Shown here: positions 46,225 through 57,106 of the stretch, piece by piece | Position numbering within the stretch: the stretch's first letter is position 1 | How the letters are laid out: each line of letters begins with the position of its first letter | Assembly (NCBI RefSeq): GCF_009727055.1 | Contig: NC_052352.1 | Span: 22,300,511 to 22,364,510, forward strand | Direction of reading: 5' to 3' | From: Benincasa hispida | Taxonomy: Eukaryota; Streptophyta; Magnoliopsida; Cucurbitales; Cucurbitaceae | DNA: 64,000 bases | Position numbers and translations under genes: made by a program | Notes under the pieces: model-generated | The model's input: only the letters and a program-made list of their open reading frames with translations | Database searches by the model: none | What the model was told of the DNA's origin: nothing

Positions 46225-47112
46225 TGAAAAATTAAGTGGATCTAATACATCAATGTCAAGCACGACTTCATAAACAATATGTATGACAAGTGAACAACAT
46301 GAAAACGAACAGAAAATAATAAAAACAGAGATTCGTCACCCAGTTCAGTACAAAAACACCTACATCTTGGGGGAAGTATGCTTGGTGGAACGAAACTTCA
46401 CTATAAAGAGTTTAACAATTACAATGAAAATACTTATCTGATATATTCTTTCTTCAGTGACTCGTGTATAGCTTCCTCTTCAGTTTCAATTTAGACTCTC
46501 CCCACTTCCACCATAATGCTTCTTCAAGTGTATGAGATCCCCTCAATACAACATACTTAGGCTCCCCTAAAAGTTAGATCCCCTCACATTTATCATATTT
46601 AAGCTCCTCTAAATATGAGTTTTCATCATCTTCAACGTACTTAGGCTTCCCCTAAATACAATATCAAATCAAACTCCTCCCGAGTTCTACAATGACTACC
46701 TAACAAAAAAGGTCTCAACGATAAATACAAAGATTTTCAATAACAATACATGGAGATTAAGGCTTAGACAAATCCTAAGGTCAAAACTCTCAATACACAC
46801 TTTTCTAATTAGGCGGCTAATCCTAAAATTGAATAAGAGTACAATATAAATAAGACTAGCTTTGAGAATATCTTTTTGGAGTGAATAAAAATTTTCTGCA
46901 AGAAAATAAGGAAGACAACCACAGAAATTTGGAAATCATGCAGACAGATAAGGAAAAGATATTTTGTCGAATCTGTTGTCAGACATGTAACAATATTAAT
47001 AACAATGTCTTTTACATGTTGCACAACATGTTACTCGAGTTTTGCTTATAATAAAATCAACCAACCACACTGAAGTATTATAAAAATATCAGTCAATCAC
47101 ACTGCAGTAACA
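46225..47112 (-). repeat. 3' LTR of the Sirevirus-like element
   Basis: On the minus strand it starts TGTTACTGCAGTGTG at 47112 and ends TTTTTCA at 46225 (888 bases). It matches the right-hand LTR throughout, for example at CCTAAATATGAGTTTTC on the plus strand. Confidence 0.85.
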
Positions 47113-47126
47113 ATCTCTCCCCTTGG
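47113..47126 (-). other. Polypurine tract
   Basis: On the minus strand, AAGGGGAGAGAT directly precedes the TGTTACTG start of the 3' LTR, the expected position for plus-strand priming. Confidence 0.75.
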
Positions 47127-47417
47127 CTATTTTTTAGGGCAAAATAAACCAATAGTCAAGGCACGACGGTGGAAGCAAACCAACTAGACTAGAGTAACGC
47201 ACACATAACCACAAATTACCACAAACCATCAGACAAACCAAATCAACAATCACAACCACAAACATCGAGCAAAGCCAACACCATATATCATATAACATAT
47301 GCCCAGAGCCTTCAACATCTGGCCCTAACATAAAGGCCACATTTACACAAATAACAGATAACCACAATAACTCAATATCAACTTCATCCATAAGAACAGT
47401 AGAGCAAAAAAAAAAAA

Positions 47418-47451
<34 letters not shown>

Positions 47452-48117
47452 TTTCATGATTTAGAGGCAAGATCCTGTAGGATACAATTTCTAATAGAAG
47501 GAATTTCACACCAGACATAAAAAAAAATCATCGTCAGCCAACAGAGGAATGTCTTAAGCGATGACAAGCATAAGATATCGATGAAACAGATTAACACTAA
47601 CATAAGTAACACTGAGATCAACAATGACGAGCTATCCATTCTTAATCTAGTGCTTACAAACACCTTTAGAGAGCCTAATAACGAACTCTTTTGTAGCAGA
47701 ATGATGCTCTAAAACAAACATGAGATCTTCCCTTTCTTAAATCAACTTTCTAATAATCTTTGTAATCTATTTGTAGGTTTCGACGTCTGTCTCTTTCACA
47801 AAAACTTTTGTAGAACAACTTGCACAACAATATATAGCTTACCTTAAAACCAAAAGCAATAACACCTCTAGATACAACACACAAAAGAAAGAAATACCAC
47901 ATACATAATAAGAATAAAATTGGAAAGAATCACCCCAGCAGATCTGCAACTAAATAAGGAAAGAAAACGAGCCAAATATCTACCCATAAACCAGAGACAA
48001 AAAGTCCAACGAGATAAATAAGGAAAATATTATCTGTCAACCAAAACCACAACATCACATACCAAGCAAACTAAAATAGAAATATATCACGATCTTCGAA
48101 CTCACGGTCACAGCCCA
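47127..48117 (-). other. Noncoding 3' internal region of the element
   Basis: It contains a (CA)n run at about 47424-47449, next to a poly-A run, and no conserved domain. Open stretches at 47134-47457 and 47454-47663 are low-complexity or chance frames. Confidence 0.5.
47424..47449. repeat. (CA)n microsatellite
   Basis: An uninterrupted CA run follows a run of A. Confidence 0.95.
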
Positions 48118-48165
48118 GCCCATTCTCCCCCTTTTTCCAAGAAGAAAATCAGCCAGTAAAAGGGG

Positions 48166-48661
48166 TTAAGAAGACGATGAATCATCAGAGGATGTATCCC
48201 TAATGATAGGCTCAACACTGAGAACAACAGAATCAATAATATCTTTAGCATCAATATGATCAATAGTAGGAATATTAGATATACGAACTTCCTCAAGCCC
48301 TTTAGAGCCTAAATTTTCAATGCCCAAATCCAAAACAATTTCATTGATAATAAAATCAATACCAACTTTTTTCACAATTGATTTATTATTGGCACAAGCA
48401 TTCAACTTTAAAGTATCTTCATGTATATTCACATCATAGAGCAATGGATTAGGAATAATAGAATCAGTATAGCAAAGAATATCTTCCTCGAAGATAAAAT
48501 CATCAGATACATCTTTATCAAAGCTATTTTCACCATCATTTGGACCATTATAACTCACAACCGTTTGAACAACTAGACCACTATCAACATTCATTTTCTC
48601 AGATACATTCGAATCAATAGGTTGATTTATAGTAGCAACACTAGCAGATACACCGGTAGAA
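48166..48661 (-). pseudogene. Unassigned retroelement ORF, distal part
   Basis: An open frame of 142 codons from the ATG at 48594, open upstream to the LTR edge at 48661. It is acidic, rich in Asp, Ile, Val and Ser, and ends DTSSDDSSSS before the stop. There are no Cys/His motifs and no transmembrane segment. With the solo LTR and its GTAAT duplication set aside, this frame continues one of the frames at the end of the ORF at 52509-53213, so both are parts of one long coding stretch. I do not recognise the protein. By position (between the pol remnant and the polypurine tract) it could be an extra ORF of the element or a linker region. Confidence 0.5.
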
Positions 48662-48666
48662 GTAAT
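48662..48666 (+). repeat. Target-site duplication GTAAT (left)
   Basis: It is identical to 52464-52468. Confidence 0.85.
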
Positions 48667-51600
48667 TGTTGGGTTTTATGTCCTAAAACTCGTAGATAGT
48701 AAATGTTATTAATTGATCGTCATCAATAAAAAGTTATAGATGTTAAATCATAAATGTTATTGTTTGTATTTTTGTGTATTTTGTCTTAATGTTTGTATTG
48801 TTTTCTATTTTGTCTTAATAATCTCAGATCTAATAAACTAACATTCAAGGTTGTCTTATGATTCTTGAACAGTATGTAGAGACATACAGAGATCAATGTT
48901 CAAGATACAACCTAGAAGGTATATAGTATAGGGATAAGGTTGGGTACCTTATCCTGATAACACTATGGATACGGTCCATTTTGTATTTGATACAAATGTA
49001 ATGATCCAACGCATTCGTGTAGGTGACACGCAAATAGAGATATCCTATGCAATGAGTTTGCACAAGACTAGACTACGAAATAGTAACCACTAGATGTAAC
49101 ACCGTTAACAAGTCAGATTTCTATTTCGATAGAATGAACTAGGCAACTTAGTCTTAATCTTGAGTATATTATGAAGTCCTATTCACGAGAGATTATCCTT
49201 TTGCATGGGTGAGGATGGTCAGTTCGCATCCTAATATGCCTACTATTTTGGGGACAAGACCAAGTAGGGAGTTGAGAACATAATAATACAAGATGAAACC
49301 CACTCTTTCCCACCTTAAGGGTAAATAGATGGGTGTTCCCTTAAATGTTGTCTCCAGGATTTGAACAAAGGGCCCTACTCTCTTTTAACCTGAAAGGGGT
49401 TTCTTGTTGAGGTTGATGCTCTAAATCTCGTAGGGTCCTATAGTTTGTAAATGTATTGAACAAACTCAGTGTCTATTTAATAAAATATATGATATTTTAT
49501 TCCATTTTTTGTTCCATTAACCACAAACCAATAAACTAACATCCAAGGTTATCTTGTAACTTAAACATATATGTAGAGACATACAGCTGGATCATGTTTA
49601 AGTGATAACCTAAATGGTCTCTAGTAGATGGATAATGTTGGGTACCTTATCCTTGTGACACTACGAGTATGACTCGCTTTGTAGGTGTTACAATTTTTGT
49701 AAAGTGCTACAAATGATCTGATCCTGATCATTCATGTATAGACATGTGAGTGGGATATTCTATACAAAGGAATTTGTATAAGACCAGACCACGAAATATT
49801 TAGTCTCATTATATAACACCGTTCATAATAGAGATTTACATTTCATCAGGATGACCTAAATAACATGACCTGAATCCTGAGTGAGTTGTGAACTCCTGCC
49901 TATGAGGGAGATCCTTTGATTTATATGGGTGAGAGTGGCCAAACCACTGACTCAACAAGCCTATCATTTTGGGGATTCGTCTGATTAAGGAGTTAGGAAC
50001 ATAGCTACACAATAAGGAATTCACTCCTTTCCCGAAGTCGGGGTAAGCAGATAAATTGCTCTTTTAAGGGCTGATTTCGGGCTCAAACAATATGGCGCCA
50101 CACCCTCTTCTGACCCGAGAGGGGTTTAATCATAATAGAACTATGATCTATTGTTCATTAGAAGGATCAGTGGTACTTAAGAAGTTAGATGTAACTATAG
50201 GAGCAAATTGGTAATTTTGGTCTAGCTATACTTACGAGCAATTTGTGAAAAGTCATTGTACTGTTGATTGGTTATATCTAATGGATACAAAAATATATTT
50301 GTAGTGCGAAGAGTGCAGCTGTTGGTTTTTAGTGGAGTGTCCGACAGTTAACGGATGGTGAATAATTTAATTAAAGAGTTTGATTAATTATTCATTTACC
50401 GTTAGAGCTTCAAGCTACAAGTCCATAAAGTCCTATTGGTAGCGCAATAGGATTAAATGAGAATAAGTTTTTGGATTAATTTGAATTTTTCACATTAATA
50501 GTGGGATTTAATTGTATATGGTATAATTAAGTTATTTTAATTATATGAGATATAATTATCATAATGTATTTGATACATTATAGATTAATTTAGAGGATAT
50601 AAATATTTGAATAAGATTCAAATATTATTAATATGAATTAGATTATAGTTGTTAAATTTAATATAAATGTGATTTATATTAAATATCATATAAGAGAGAA
50701 AAGAAACTATAGATTATATTGTATATGATACAATAATATATAGGTTATATGTTATATTTGAAATAACATATAATTTAATATACATATAATATGATAAGTT
50801 AGTTATCACATTTATATTTATATTAAATGTCTTTTTTTTTATTTTAAATAAAAAAATGAGGAAGGGAGTTAGCTTTATCTTCTTGCTTTTGATCATCGAA
50901 TTTGATAGTGAGGAAAAATACAGAACTGTTCTGCGAGTCTTTAAATTTGTTGGTGAACAATTTCAATAGTTCCTCTTCTCTACTAAAATTTTCCTCTTTT
51001 CAAAATAGTCAGAGCCCACCTCTCCTGGGTTCTTTACCTAAGAATACCGAGGAAACCATTGTGGTTGTGTTCTCGTTCTTAATCGAGGTTTTCTTGAAGA
51101 AAGTTTTCAAGGCATTTATGTACTATTTGAGGGATTCTTGAAGAAAAGTATTCAAAGGTATGGTTTCTAAAACCTAATTATATAACATGCTGTAATTAAT
51201 GTAAATGCATATCTTGTTCTTGATTTACTGTAAAATTTACATTCAATGAAAAATGGGATTAAGGACGATCTTATTTCCACTCACGGTTCCTTTCAATTTG
51301 GGATCCTTCATTTCTGTTTATTGGTTGGACCATAAACAAGTTGTTCATTAAAGAAGTACTGGTACTTAAGGAGTCAGGGGTAGCCCAAGAGTAAAACGGT
51401 AATTTGACCAGTTGGAGTTACGAACACTCATGAAGGATTAACTTGTTGGTATTGGTTTATATCCATGGACACATAAATATATGTAGTGAGAATAGTGCAG
51501 TTGTGGGTCTTTAGTGGAGTGTACCCACAATTAACAAATATTGATTAATTTGGTTAAAGAGTTTAACCAATTAATCTCATATCATTGAAACTTCTATGTC

Positions 51601-52463
51601 CACCATGTCCCCTCGTTAGCTCACTAGAGGATACTTAAGACGGATAATTTGAATTGTTCAAATTAATTTAAGGAAACTATATATTAATGTGATTAATACA
51701 TAATTAATTATGTATATGATCTATAATTAAATTGGAAAGTAATATTTGAATAAGATTCAAATTAATTAATTCAAGTGAATTAGATTCACGAAGAAATAAT
51801 TAATAGAGAGGTTTTACACATATACATACGGTTTATGATAATTAAATATATACATTAAATTGGATTTAATTTATAAATAGTCATTTAATTATTGTGCAAA
51901 TTAAAATTAAATAAGTGTTGTTTAATTTAGCTATTAATTAAATAAGTGTTATTTAATTAATTATAGAAAAGGAAAATATTAGGAAAAGGGTTTGACCCTT
52001 TCTTTGTATAAAGACCTCCATATGGCCCTTTGGGGATACACATAAGACAATACAAAATACCATAGTGTTATTGTGCAGAATTTTTTTCCTAACCATAAAG
52101 AAAATCCTCTCTATTCTCCCAAACTCTTTTCTCCTCTCCTTCTCCCAATAGGTGGATATCCCTTATCCCTCTATTGGAATCCTAGAGAATAACGAGATTA
52201 CTATTGTGATAGTGTTCGAGATTGTTCAAGAAATTATTCGTGATCAAGATCATTGGAGATCCGTTCATTGGAACTAGGAGGGGATTGTTCGTGGCACTTG
52301 GAAATCTACAAAGGTAAATATCGTTCTAATATTTTTTCTAAAGCATGCTAATTTACATGTTTATATTATGTTTTAATTCAATAATTATGTTTATGTAAAA
52401 ATTGGATTGTGGGATGCAAGGTGTTCTAACAAAACACTTCCACTGCAAGATTCGATCCTTTCA
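48667..52463 (+). mobile_element. Solo LTR inserted in the Sirevirus-like element
   Basis: It starts TGTTGGGTTTTATGTCC and ends TTCGATCCTTTCA, with GTAAT on both sides. Without the nested copy at 49405-51310 and its duplication it is about 1.89 kb. It has no coding region. It lies opposite to the Sirevirus reading direction and cuts its ORF. Confidence 0.9.
49405..51310 (+). mobile_element. Solo LTR nested in a solo LTR
   Basis: It starts TGTTGAGGTTGATGCTC and ends TTTGGGATCCTTCA (1906 bases). Exact TTTCT duplications lie at 49400-49404 and 51311-51315. It has the same family, orientation and length as its host LTR. It resembles 18562-22383 more than it resembles the outer copy at its 5' end (AAATCTCGTAGGGTCCTATAG shared). 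Confidence 0.9.
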
Positions 52464-52468
52464 GTAAT
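52464..52468 (+). repeat. Target-site duplication GTAAT (right)
   Basis: This is the partner of 48662-48666. Confidence 0.85.
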
Positions 52469-52508
52469 ATCATCCTTTAACACAATCTCAAAATAATCAA
52501 CCAACTGA

Positions 52509-53213
52509 TTAATTGAAGCAACTTAATAATTTTATTAACCTCAGAAACACATACGATGGCAGCGGAAGCATTATCAACAACAGACACGACATTTCATAAA
52601 TCATTCTCAGAAAAGTAGGATCAAGAGTTTCTTGAGAATCAATGACAACCGCAACAGAAGTAGTGAGTTCAATTTGATCAATAGTTAGAGACATATCATT
52701 CACAATATTTTCAGAGCAGACGATGGGCACATAGTTAACATTTTCAATGCTTCTAGTTGGAATAATATATTCAAAAACAATATTAAGAAACACAATGACT
52801 TTATCCAGAGATTCAGCAAGAGCACCATTATCAATAACCTCATCACACAGCACATAAGGCTCAATAAATATCTCAGCAACCACAATATGATCCATCAGAG
52901 TTTCAACAGAAGTAGCATGGTCAATATAATTCACAGAATTAATCTCAGTACTTCCAATGACAAGTTTTGTAGGGACAATAGTATGAACAACATAAATTAA
53001 CACAATAAGTTTCATAGGAACAATATTATCAATAACAGAGGAAACAAGCAGATCAACATTCTCATTAATGAGTTTAGTAGGCACAATAATCAAAACATTA
53101 GATAGCTTAGCTTGATCAACAATAGATACAGGTTTTATCACAGTATTATCAACATTATTAATAATTTGATCACCACTTTCAACTTTAGTTTCTTCAGTAA
53201 ACACAAGCAACAT
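52509..53213 (-). pseudogene. Unassigned retroelement ORF, proximal part
   Basis: 234 codons from an ATG at 53213, the longest open frame in the window. It is rich in Ile, Val, Asp and Asn. It contains near-repeats of IVPTKLI/IVPMKLI (about residues 48-54, 68-73 and 82-88) and many short NIV/IDQ words, so it may have grown by internal duplication. No zinc finger, protease or polymerase motif is visible. A frameshift is needed near 52510 to continue into the frame that leads across the solo LTR to 48661-48166. It lies after the protease/pre-integrase remnant where pol is expected. I do not know its function. Confidence 0.5.
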
Positions 53214-53500
53214 TTTCCTACTTATAAAAGTTAACTCAGTTCACTTTGATTTTTCTTTATCAAATATCTTTGGTTGCTATAAGACAATTTTGCACAGATT
53301 AAAAATGCCATGAGGGAATCAAATTGAACTACTGCCACAACTTCCATCTATTTATTATTATATCTCAGAGAGAGTAAGTTCTCTGACCATACTCACTTTA
53401 GACTCATTCTGCAGAATCTAAGTTGCATCATATCAAGAGTCATCTCCTGAAAAGTACTATTCTACTTTGCTGGAGAGAGAACACAACTTCATTTTGCCTA
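53214..53500 (-). other. Spacer between pol remnant and the unassigned ORF
   Basis: No domain is recognised. The deletion that removed integrase and reverse transcriptase may lie here. Confidence 0.35.
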
Positions 53501-53880
53501 GAAATGTTACAAACATGATGAACGACATTAGGAGTTCACAAGTAACAATTATTAGAAGGTTGCATACCTGTCATGGTAAGAGAATTATCACTAACAGTCA
53601 TTAAACATCTTTCTTTTGAGAAATAAACATTGAAGCCCTGATCATAATTGACTTATGCTGATGAGATTTACTCTTAAACCTTTCACAAGGATAACATCAT
53701 TGAGAGAGGGAAGTCCAGAATATTGAAGTTTTTATTTGGCAATAATTCTTCCTTTAGCACCATCATCATAAATAACATGTTCAAAATAACATGACTTTAG
53801 ATCAGTTAGAAAATTCTTCTCTCCTATCATATGCATGGAGCAGCCACTGTCAAAATATGAATCTTCTTTAATAAATGATC
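53500..53880 (-). pseudogene. Copia protease and pre-integrase remnant
   Basis: The minus strand encodes YFDSGCSMHMIGEKNFLTDL. This holds the retropepsin DSG (codons at 53840-53851) in the usual Copia context DSGCSxHMTG. It is followed by DGAKGRI and NLISISQL-like segments of the region before integrase. Stops interrupt it and the integrase core does not follow. Confidence 0.7.
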
Positions 53881-54387
53881 ATAGGGAAGTAAAAGCCACT
53901 TGGCATCTTGTCTCAGACTGGTGACTCGCTTTCTTAACCCTCAATTCCATTTTGTTTCTAGGTACATATTTGTTAGAGTTTGTAACAAACCATGTTCTTC
54001 TTGAATAATTTCAAGATGATGAATGGCTTCTTCCATATAAGAGAAAGAAATAGGGTTAAACGTGTCCTTCGTTGCTGTAATAATGAAAAATCCATCTTTG
54101 TTTCTCATTACAACTTAGAGTGGATGTTGACACAGACAAAGAGACTGATATCAATAGAATCGCTCACCATGCTACTTGAACCTAATGCCATACTTATCAG
54201 AAACCTGCTTGCCAGAAGATAGAATCATGTTAAAATCATCAGTGCTTGAGTTCATCATGTGAACAGACTTTGACATCAATTCAAATTCAATTTTTTATGA
54301 CTTCAACTCTTTCTTCCGCTCAGAAATGGGGCTTAACAGACGATGATTATCTTCAATTAATTTCTCTATTCTCTTCTTTTGAATTTT

Positions 54388-55604
54388 CTAGACTTTAGAG
54401 TCCTCCATCCACAGTTGATAGACTTCTTCAAAAGATAAGTTTTCAGAGGTAACTATATTTTGTTCTGTTTCCTTTCCTGCCATAGAAATGCATTCATTAG
54501 AATGATCAATCACATTAGAACAATCAAGAGAGGGGCTTCCTATAAGAGCCCAAACTTCCTCATTAAAGTGACTGCTTGACTTAGTTTCATCATCTAATAG
54601 GGTAGCAGAATATTCTTTATTTTGTCTTCTCAGAAAGTTTGGATATTCATTTTGAAAGTGTCCAAACCCCTCACATTCTCGACATCTAAATTTTTTTTCC
54701 TTTGATACCTTGACTACTGTTGGTTCCTTTGTCACTCTTTATCCTCTCTGCCAGAACTTTTGAGAGCTTTAAATCAAAGTTATTACTGAAGTTACTAATG
54801 TCCTTGACATGGAAGGACACATAGTTTCCATAGAATACTGAATGTCTGTTCCATTGTTTAAGAGCTTTGTCAGAAAACTGATTCAGTTAGATTTTCATCA
54901 GTTTCTTTGTTCTTGATCTTAGAACTTTCATTGCTAACTGAGGATTGTAGTGCAATTTCCTTGGACTTCTTCTCAGGTTGACCTTCAAGAGATATTTTAA
55001 ATGTTCGAAGGGATCCAAATAGTTCATCAACTTTCATGTTGGCAATATCATGGGCCTCTTCAATAGCTGTGACCTTCATATCAAATATTTTAGGTGAGGA
55101 GCATAAAAGTATTCGAACAAGCTTTTCCTTTGAAATTTTCTCTCTGGGGGTAAAAGATTCATTGGCAATGTCCAGAAAATGCATGTTAAACTCTACAATA
55201 GTTTCATCATTAAGCATCTTCAGAGATTTAGATTTGGTAATTAGGTGTTGTATCCTCGATATCTTCACCTTAGATGTTTCTTCATGAGCAACAACGAGTA
55301 TATCCCAAGCCCTCTTTGCTGAAATACGAGTATCGAACAATCTGAATACGTTCTTATCCACTTCATTAAAGATTGCATTCAGAGCATAAGAATTTCTTCA
55401 CGATGCTTCATCTTCAACCTCTGCCCAATCTCTTTTAAGTTTTGAACTGACAACTCCATTTTTATCAGCAACTTGATGAGGAGACCATCTAGTTGCAATA
55501 ATCTTCCATGACTTGCTATCAATAGATTTGAGAAAAGTGATCATCCGAGCTTTCCAATACGAGTAATTCATTCCATTTAAAACAGGAGGACAGGCAGTTG
55601 CCAC
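54388..55604 (-). pseudogene. Sirevirus-like gag, degenerate
   Basis: There are three minus-strand pieces. At 55604-55398, LNGMNYSYWKARM is typical of Copia gag N-termini; the frame meets an in-frame TGA and continues. At 55361-54870, TRISAKRAWDILVVAHEET and KISRIQHLITK belong to the UBN2-type gag domain. At 54735-54388, the CCHC knuckle reads CRECEGFGHFQNEY, with the last Cys replaced by Tyr. The knuckle type (ECEGFGH) is the one I associate with Sireviruses. Frameshifts between 54870 and 54735 and the lost Cys show that it is inactive. Gag would form the virus-like particle and bind the element's RNA. Confidence 0.85.
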
Positions 55605-55652
55605 CTTCCTTAGTCGAATCTATTGAATACTCAATGAACTAACAATCAACTC

Positions 55653-55664
55653 GCTCTGATACCG
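55653..55664 (-). other. Primer-binding site of the Sirevirus-like element
   Basis: The minus strand reads CGGTATCAGAGC, matching the usual TGGTATCAGAGC (complement of initiator-Met tRNA 3' end) at 11 of 12 positions. It lies between the 5' LTR and the gag start. Confidence 0.85.
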
Positions 55665-55665
55665 A

Positions 55666-57101
55666 TTAAAAAATTAGATAGATCTAACACAAAATACAAT
55701 GTCCAACATTGAAAATCTATTGAATACTCAATGAAATAGCACAACGTCACAAATAATATGTATGACAGATGGGCAACATGAAAGAAAATAGAAAAATAAC
55801 TATTGGATTTTTAGAAAAATATTAGGAATGCAGTTGTTCTACATCAGAAATATTTATAAAATGTCCAACATTGAAAAGGTTTAGGAAAGTCATGGGCTTG
55901 TCCTACATAAAAAAATATTTAGGAAAGTCATGGGCTCTAATAACCTATAAAATGAGTCCATGCCTTTGGTTTTTAGTTGTCCCAGTTAGAAACACTTTAA
56001 GCTTGGGTGTGCTAGCTTAGTTAAATTCCCTTGATGTATTCTCCAGTTTGAGAGTGGGAAAAGGAAGAGTAGTCAAAAGCTTTGAGAGAGTGCTCTTGTA
56101 ATTGGGATCAGGGAGAGAATTGTTTTATATGACATAGTGGATTTCTTTCTAGTGGGTCGTCGTTTTTCTTCGAGTTGGGAGTTTTCCATGTAATTCTTGT
56201 GTTTTCAGTTTTATTGCTTTCTTTTAATTTTTCTGTTATTTTTCTGCTTATTCCTATAGTAGAAATAGGAGGTATTTTTCAATAATAACGATACAGAGAT
56301 TGGTCATCCAGTTCAATGCAAAAATACCTACGTCTAGGGGGCAATGTGTCCAATGGAACAAAGTTTCACTATAAATAGTTTAGCAATTACAATAAAAGTA
56401 CTTATCTGATAGACTCCCTCTTCAGTGACTCACGTATAGCTTCCTCTTTAGTTTTAACTTAGACTCCCCCTAAGTTTGAACTCCCCCACTTCAACAATAA
56501 TGTTTCTTCAAGCTTTGTATGGATGCCCTCAATACAATATACTTAGGCTCCCCTTAAGAATGAGACTCCCTTACATTCATCGTATTTAGGCTTCCCTAAA
56601 TATGAGTTTTCATCATCTTCAACGTACTTAGGTTCCCCCTAAATACAATATCAAACTAAACCCCTCTCGAGTTTTACAATAGTTGCCGAACCAAAAAGGT
56701 CTCAACGACATACAACGATTTTCAATAACAATACATGGAGATTAAAGCTTAAATAAACCCTAAGCTCAAAACTCTCAATACACATATTTTTAATTAAGCG
56801 GCTAACCCTAAAATTGAATAAGAGTATAATATAAATAAGGTTAACTTTGAGAGTATCTTTTTGGAGTGAATAAAAATTCTCTGCAAGAAAATAAGGAAGA
56901 GCTATGAAAATCTGCAAATCACGCAAACAGATACGGAAAAGATATTATGCCGAATCTGCTGACATACATGTAACAACGTTAATAACAATGTCTTTGACGT
57001 GTTGCACAACATATTACTCGAATTTTGCCTATAATAAAATCAACCAACCACACTACATTCTTATTCTTATAATAATATCAGTCAATCACACTGCAATAAT
57101 A
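55666..57101 (-). repeat. 5' LTR of the Sirevirus-like element, with insertion
   Basis: It matches 46225-47112 along its length but is interrupted by a 484-base insertion at 55801-56284. The outer terminus reads TATTATTGCAGT (TGTTACTGCAGT in the partner), so the TG end has mutated. The inner boundary is accurate to a few bases. Confidence 0.8.
55801..56284. mobile_element. Small solo LTR inside the 5' LTR
   Basis: 484 bases begin TATTGGATTTTTAG and end TATTTTTCAATA, flanked by exact ATAAC duplications (55796-55800 and 56285-56289). They are absent from the partner LTR. The terminal TATTG/CAATA are inverse. It has no ORF. Its TTTCTAGTGGGTCGTCGTT and TTGGGAGTTTTCCATG region suggests an LTR of another family. 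Confidence 0.7.
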
Positions 57102-57106
57102 ATTTA
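57102..57106 (+). repeat. Target-site duplication ATTTA (right)
   Basis: This is the partner of 46220-46224. Confidence 0.75.

Larger units (their letters stand above)
46225..57101 (-). mobile_element. Sirevirus-like Copia retrotransposon with nested insertions
   Basis: The whole element reads right to left: 5' LTR (to 57101), primer-binding site 55653-55664, gag, a protease fragment, an unassigned ORF, polypurine tract, 3' LTR (47112-46225). ATTTA duplications flank it. Without the nested LTRs (48667-52463 and 55801-56284) it is about 6.6 kb. A gag of the type ending in an ECEGFGH zinc knuckle, the GGTATCAGAGC primer site and the AAAAAGGGGGAGAATGG tract (minus strand, near 48120) fit the Sirevirus lineage of Copia. 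I found no reverse transcriptase, RNase H or integrase core, so it is non-autonomous. Confidence 0.85.

Noticed and set aside
47134..47457. 107-codon minus-strand frame starting with repeated Cys-Val
   Set aside because: Its start is the (CA)n microsatellite and a poly-A run. It lies in the noncoding 3' part of the retroelement.
48166..48594. Reading this ORF as an envelope-like gene of a Sirevirus
   Set aside because: Its position before the polypurine tract would fit, but there is no signal peptide, transmembrane segment or coiled coil. I leave the function open.
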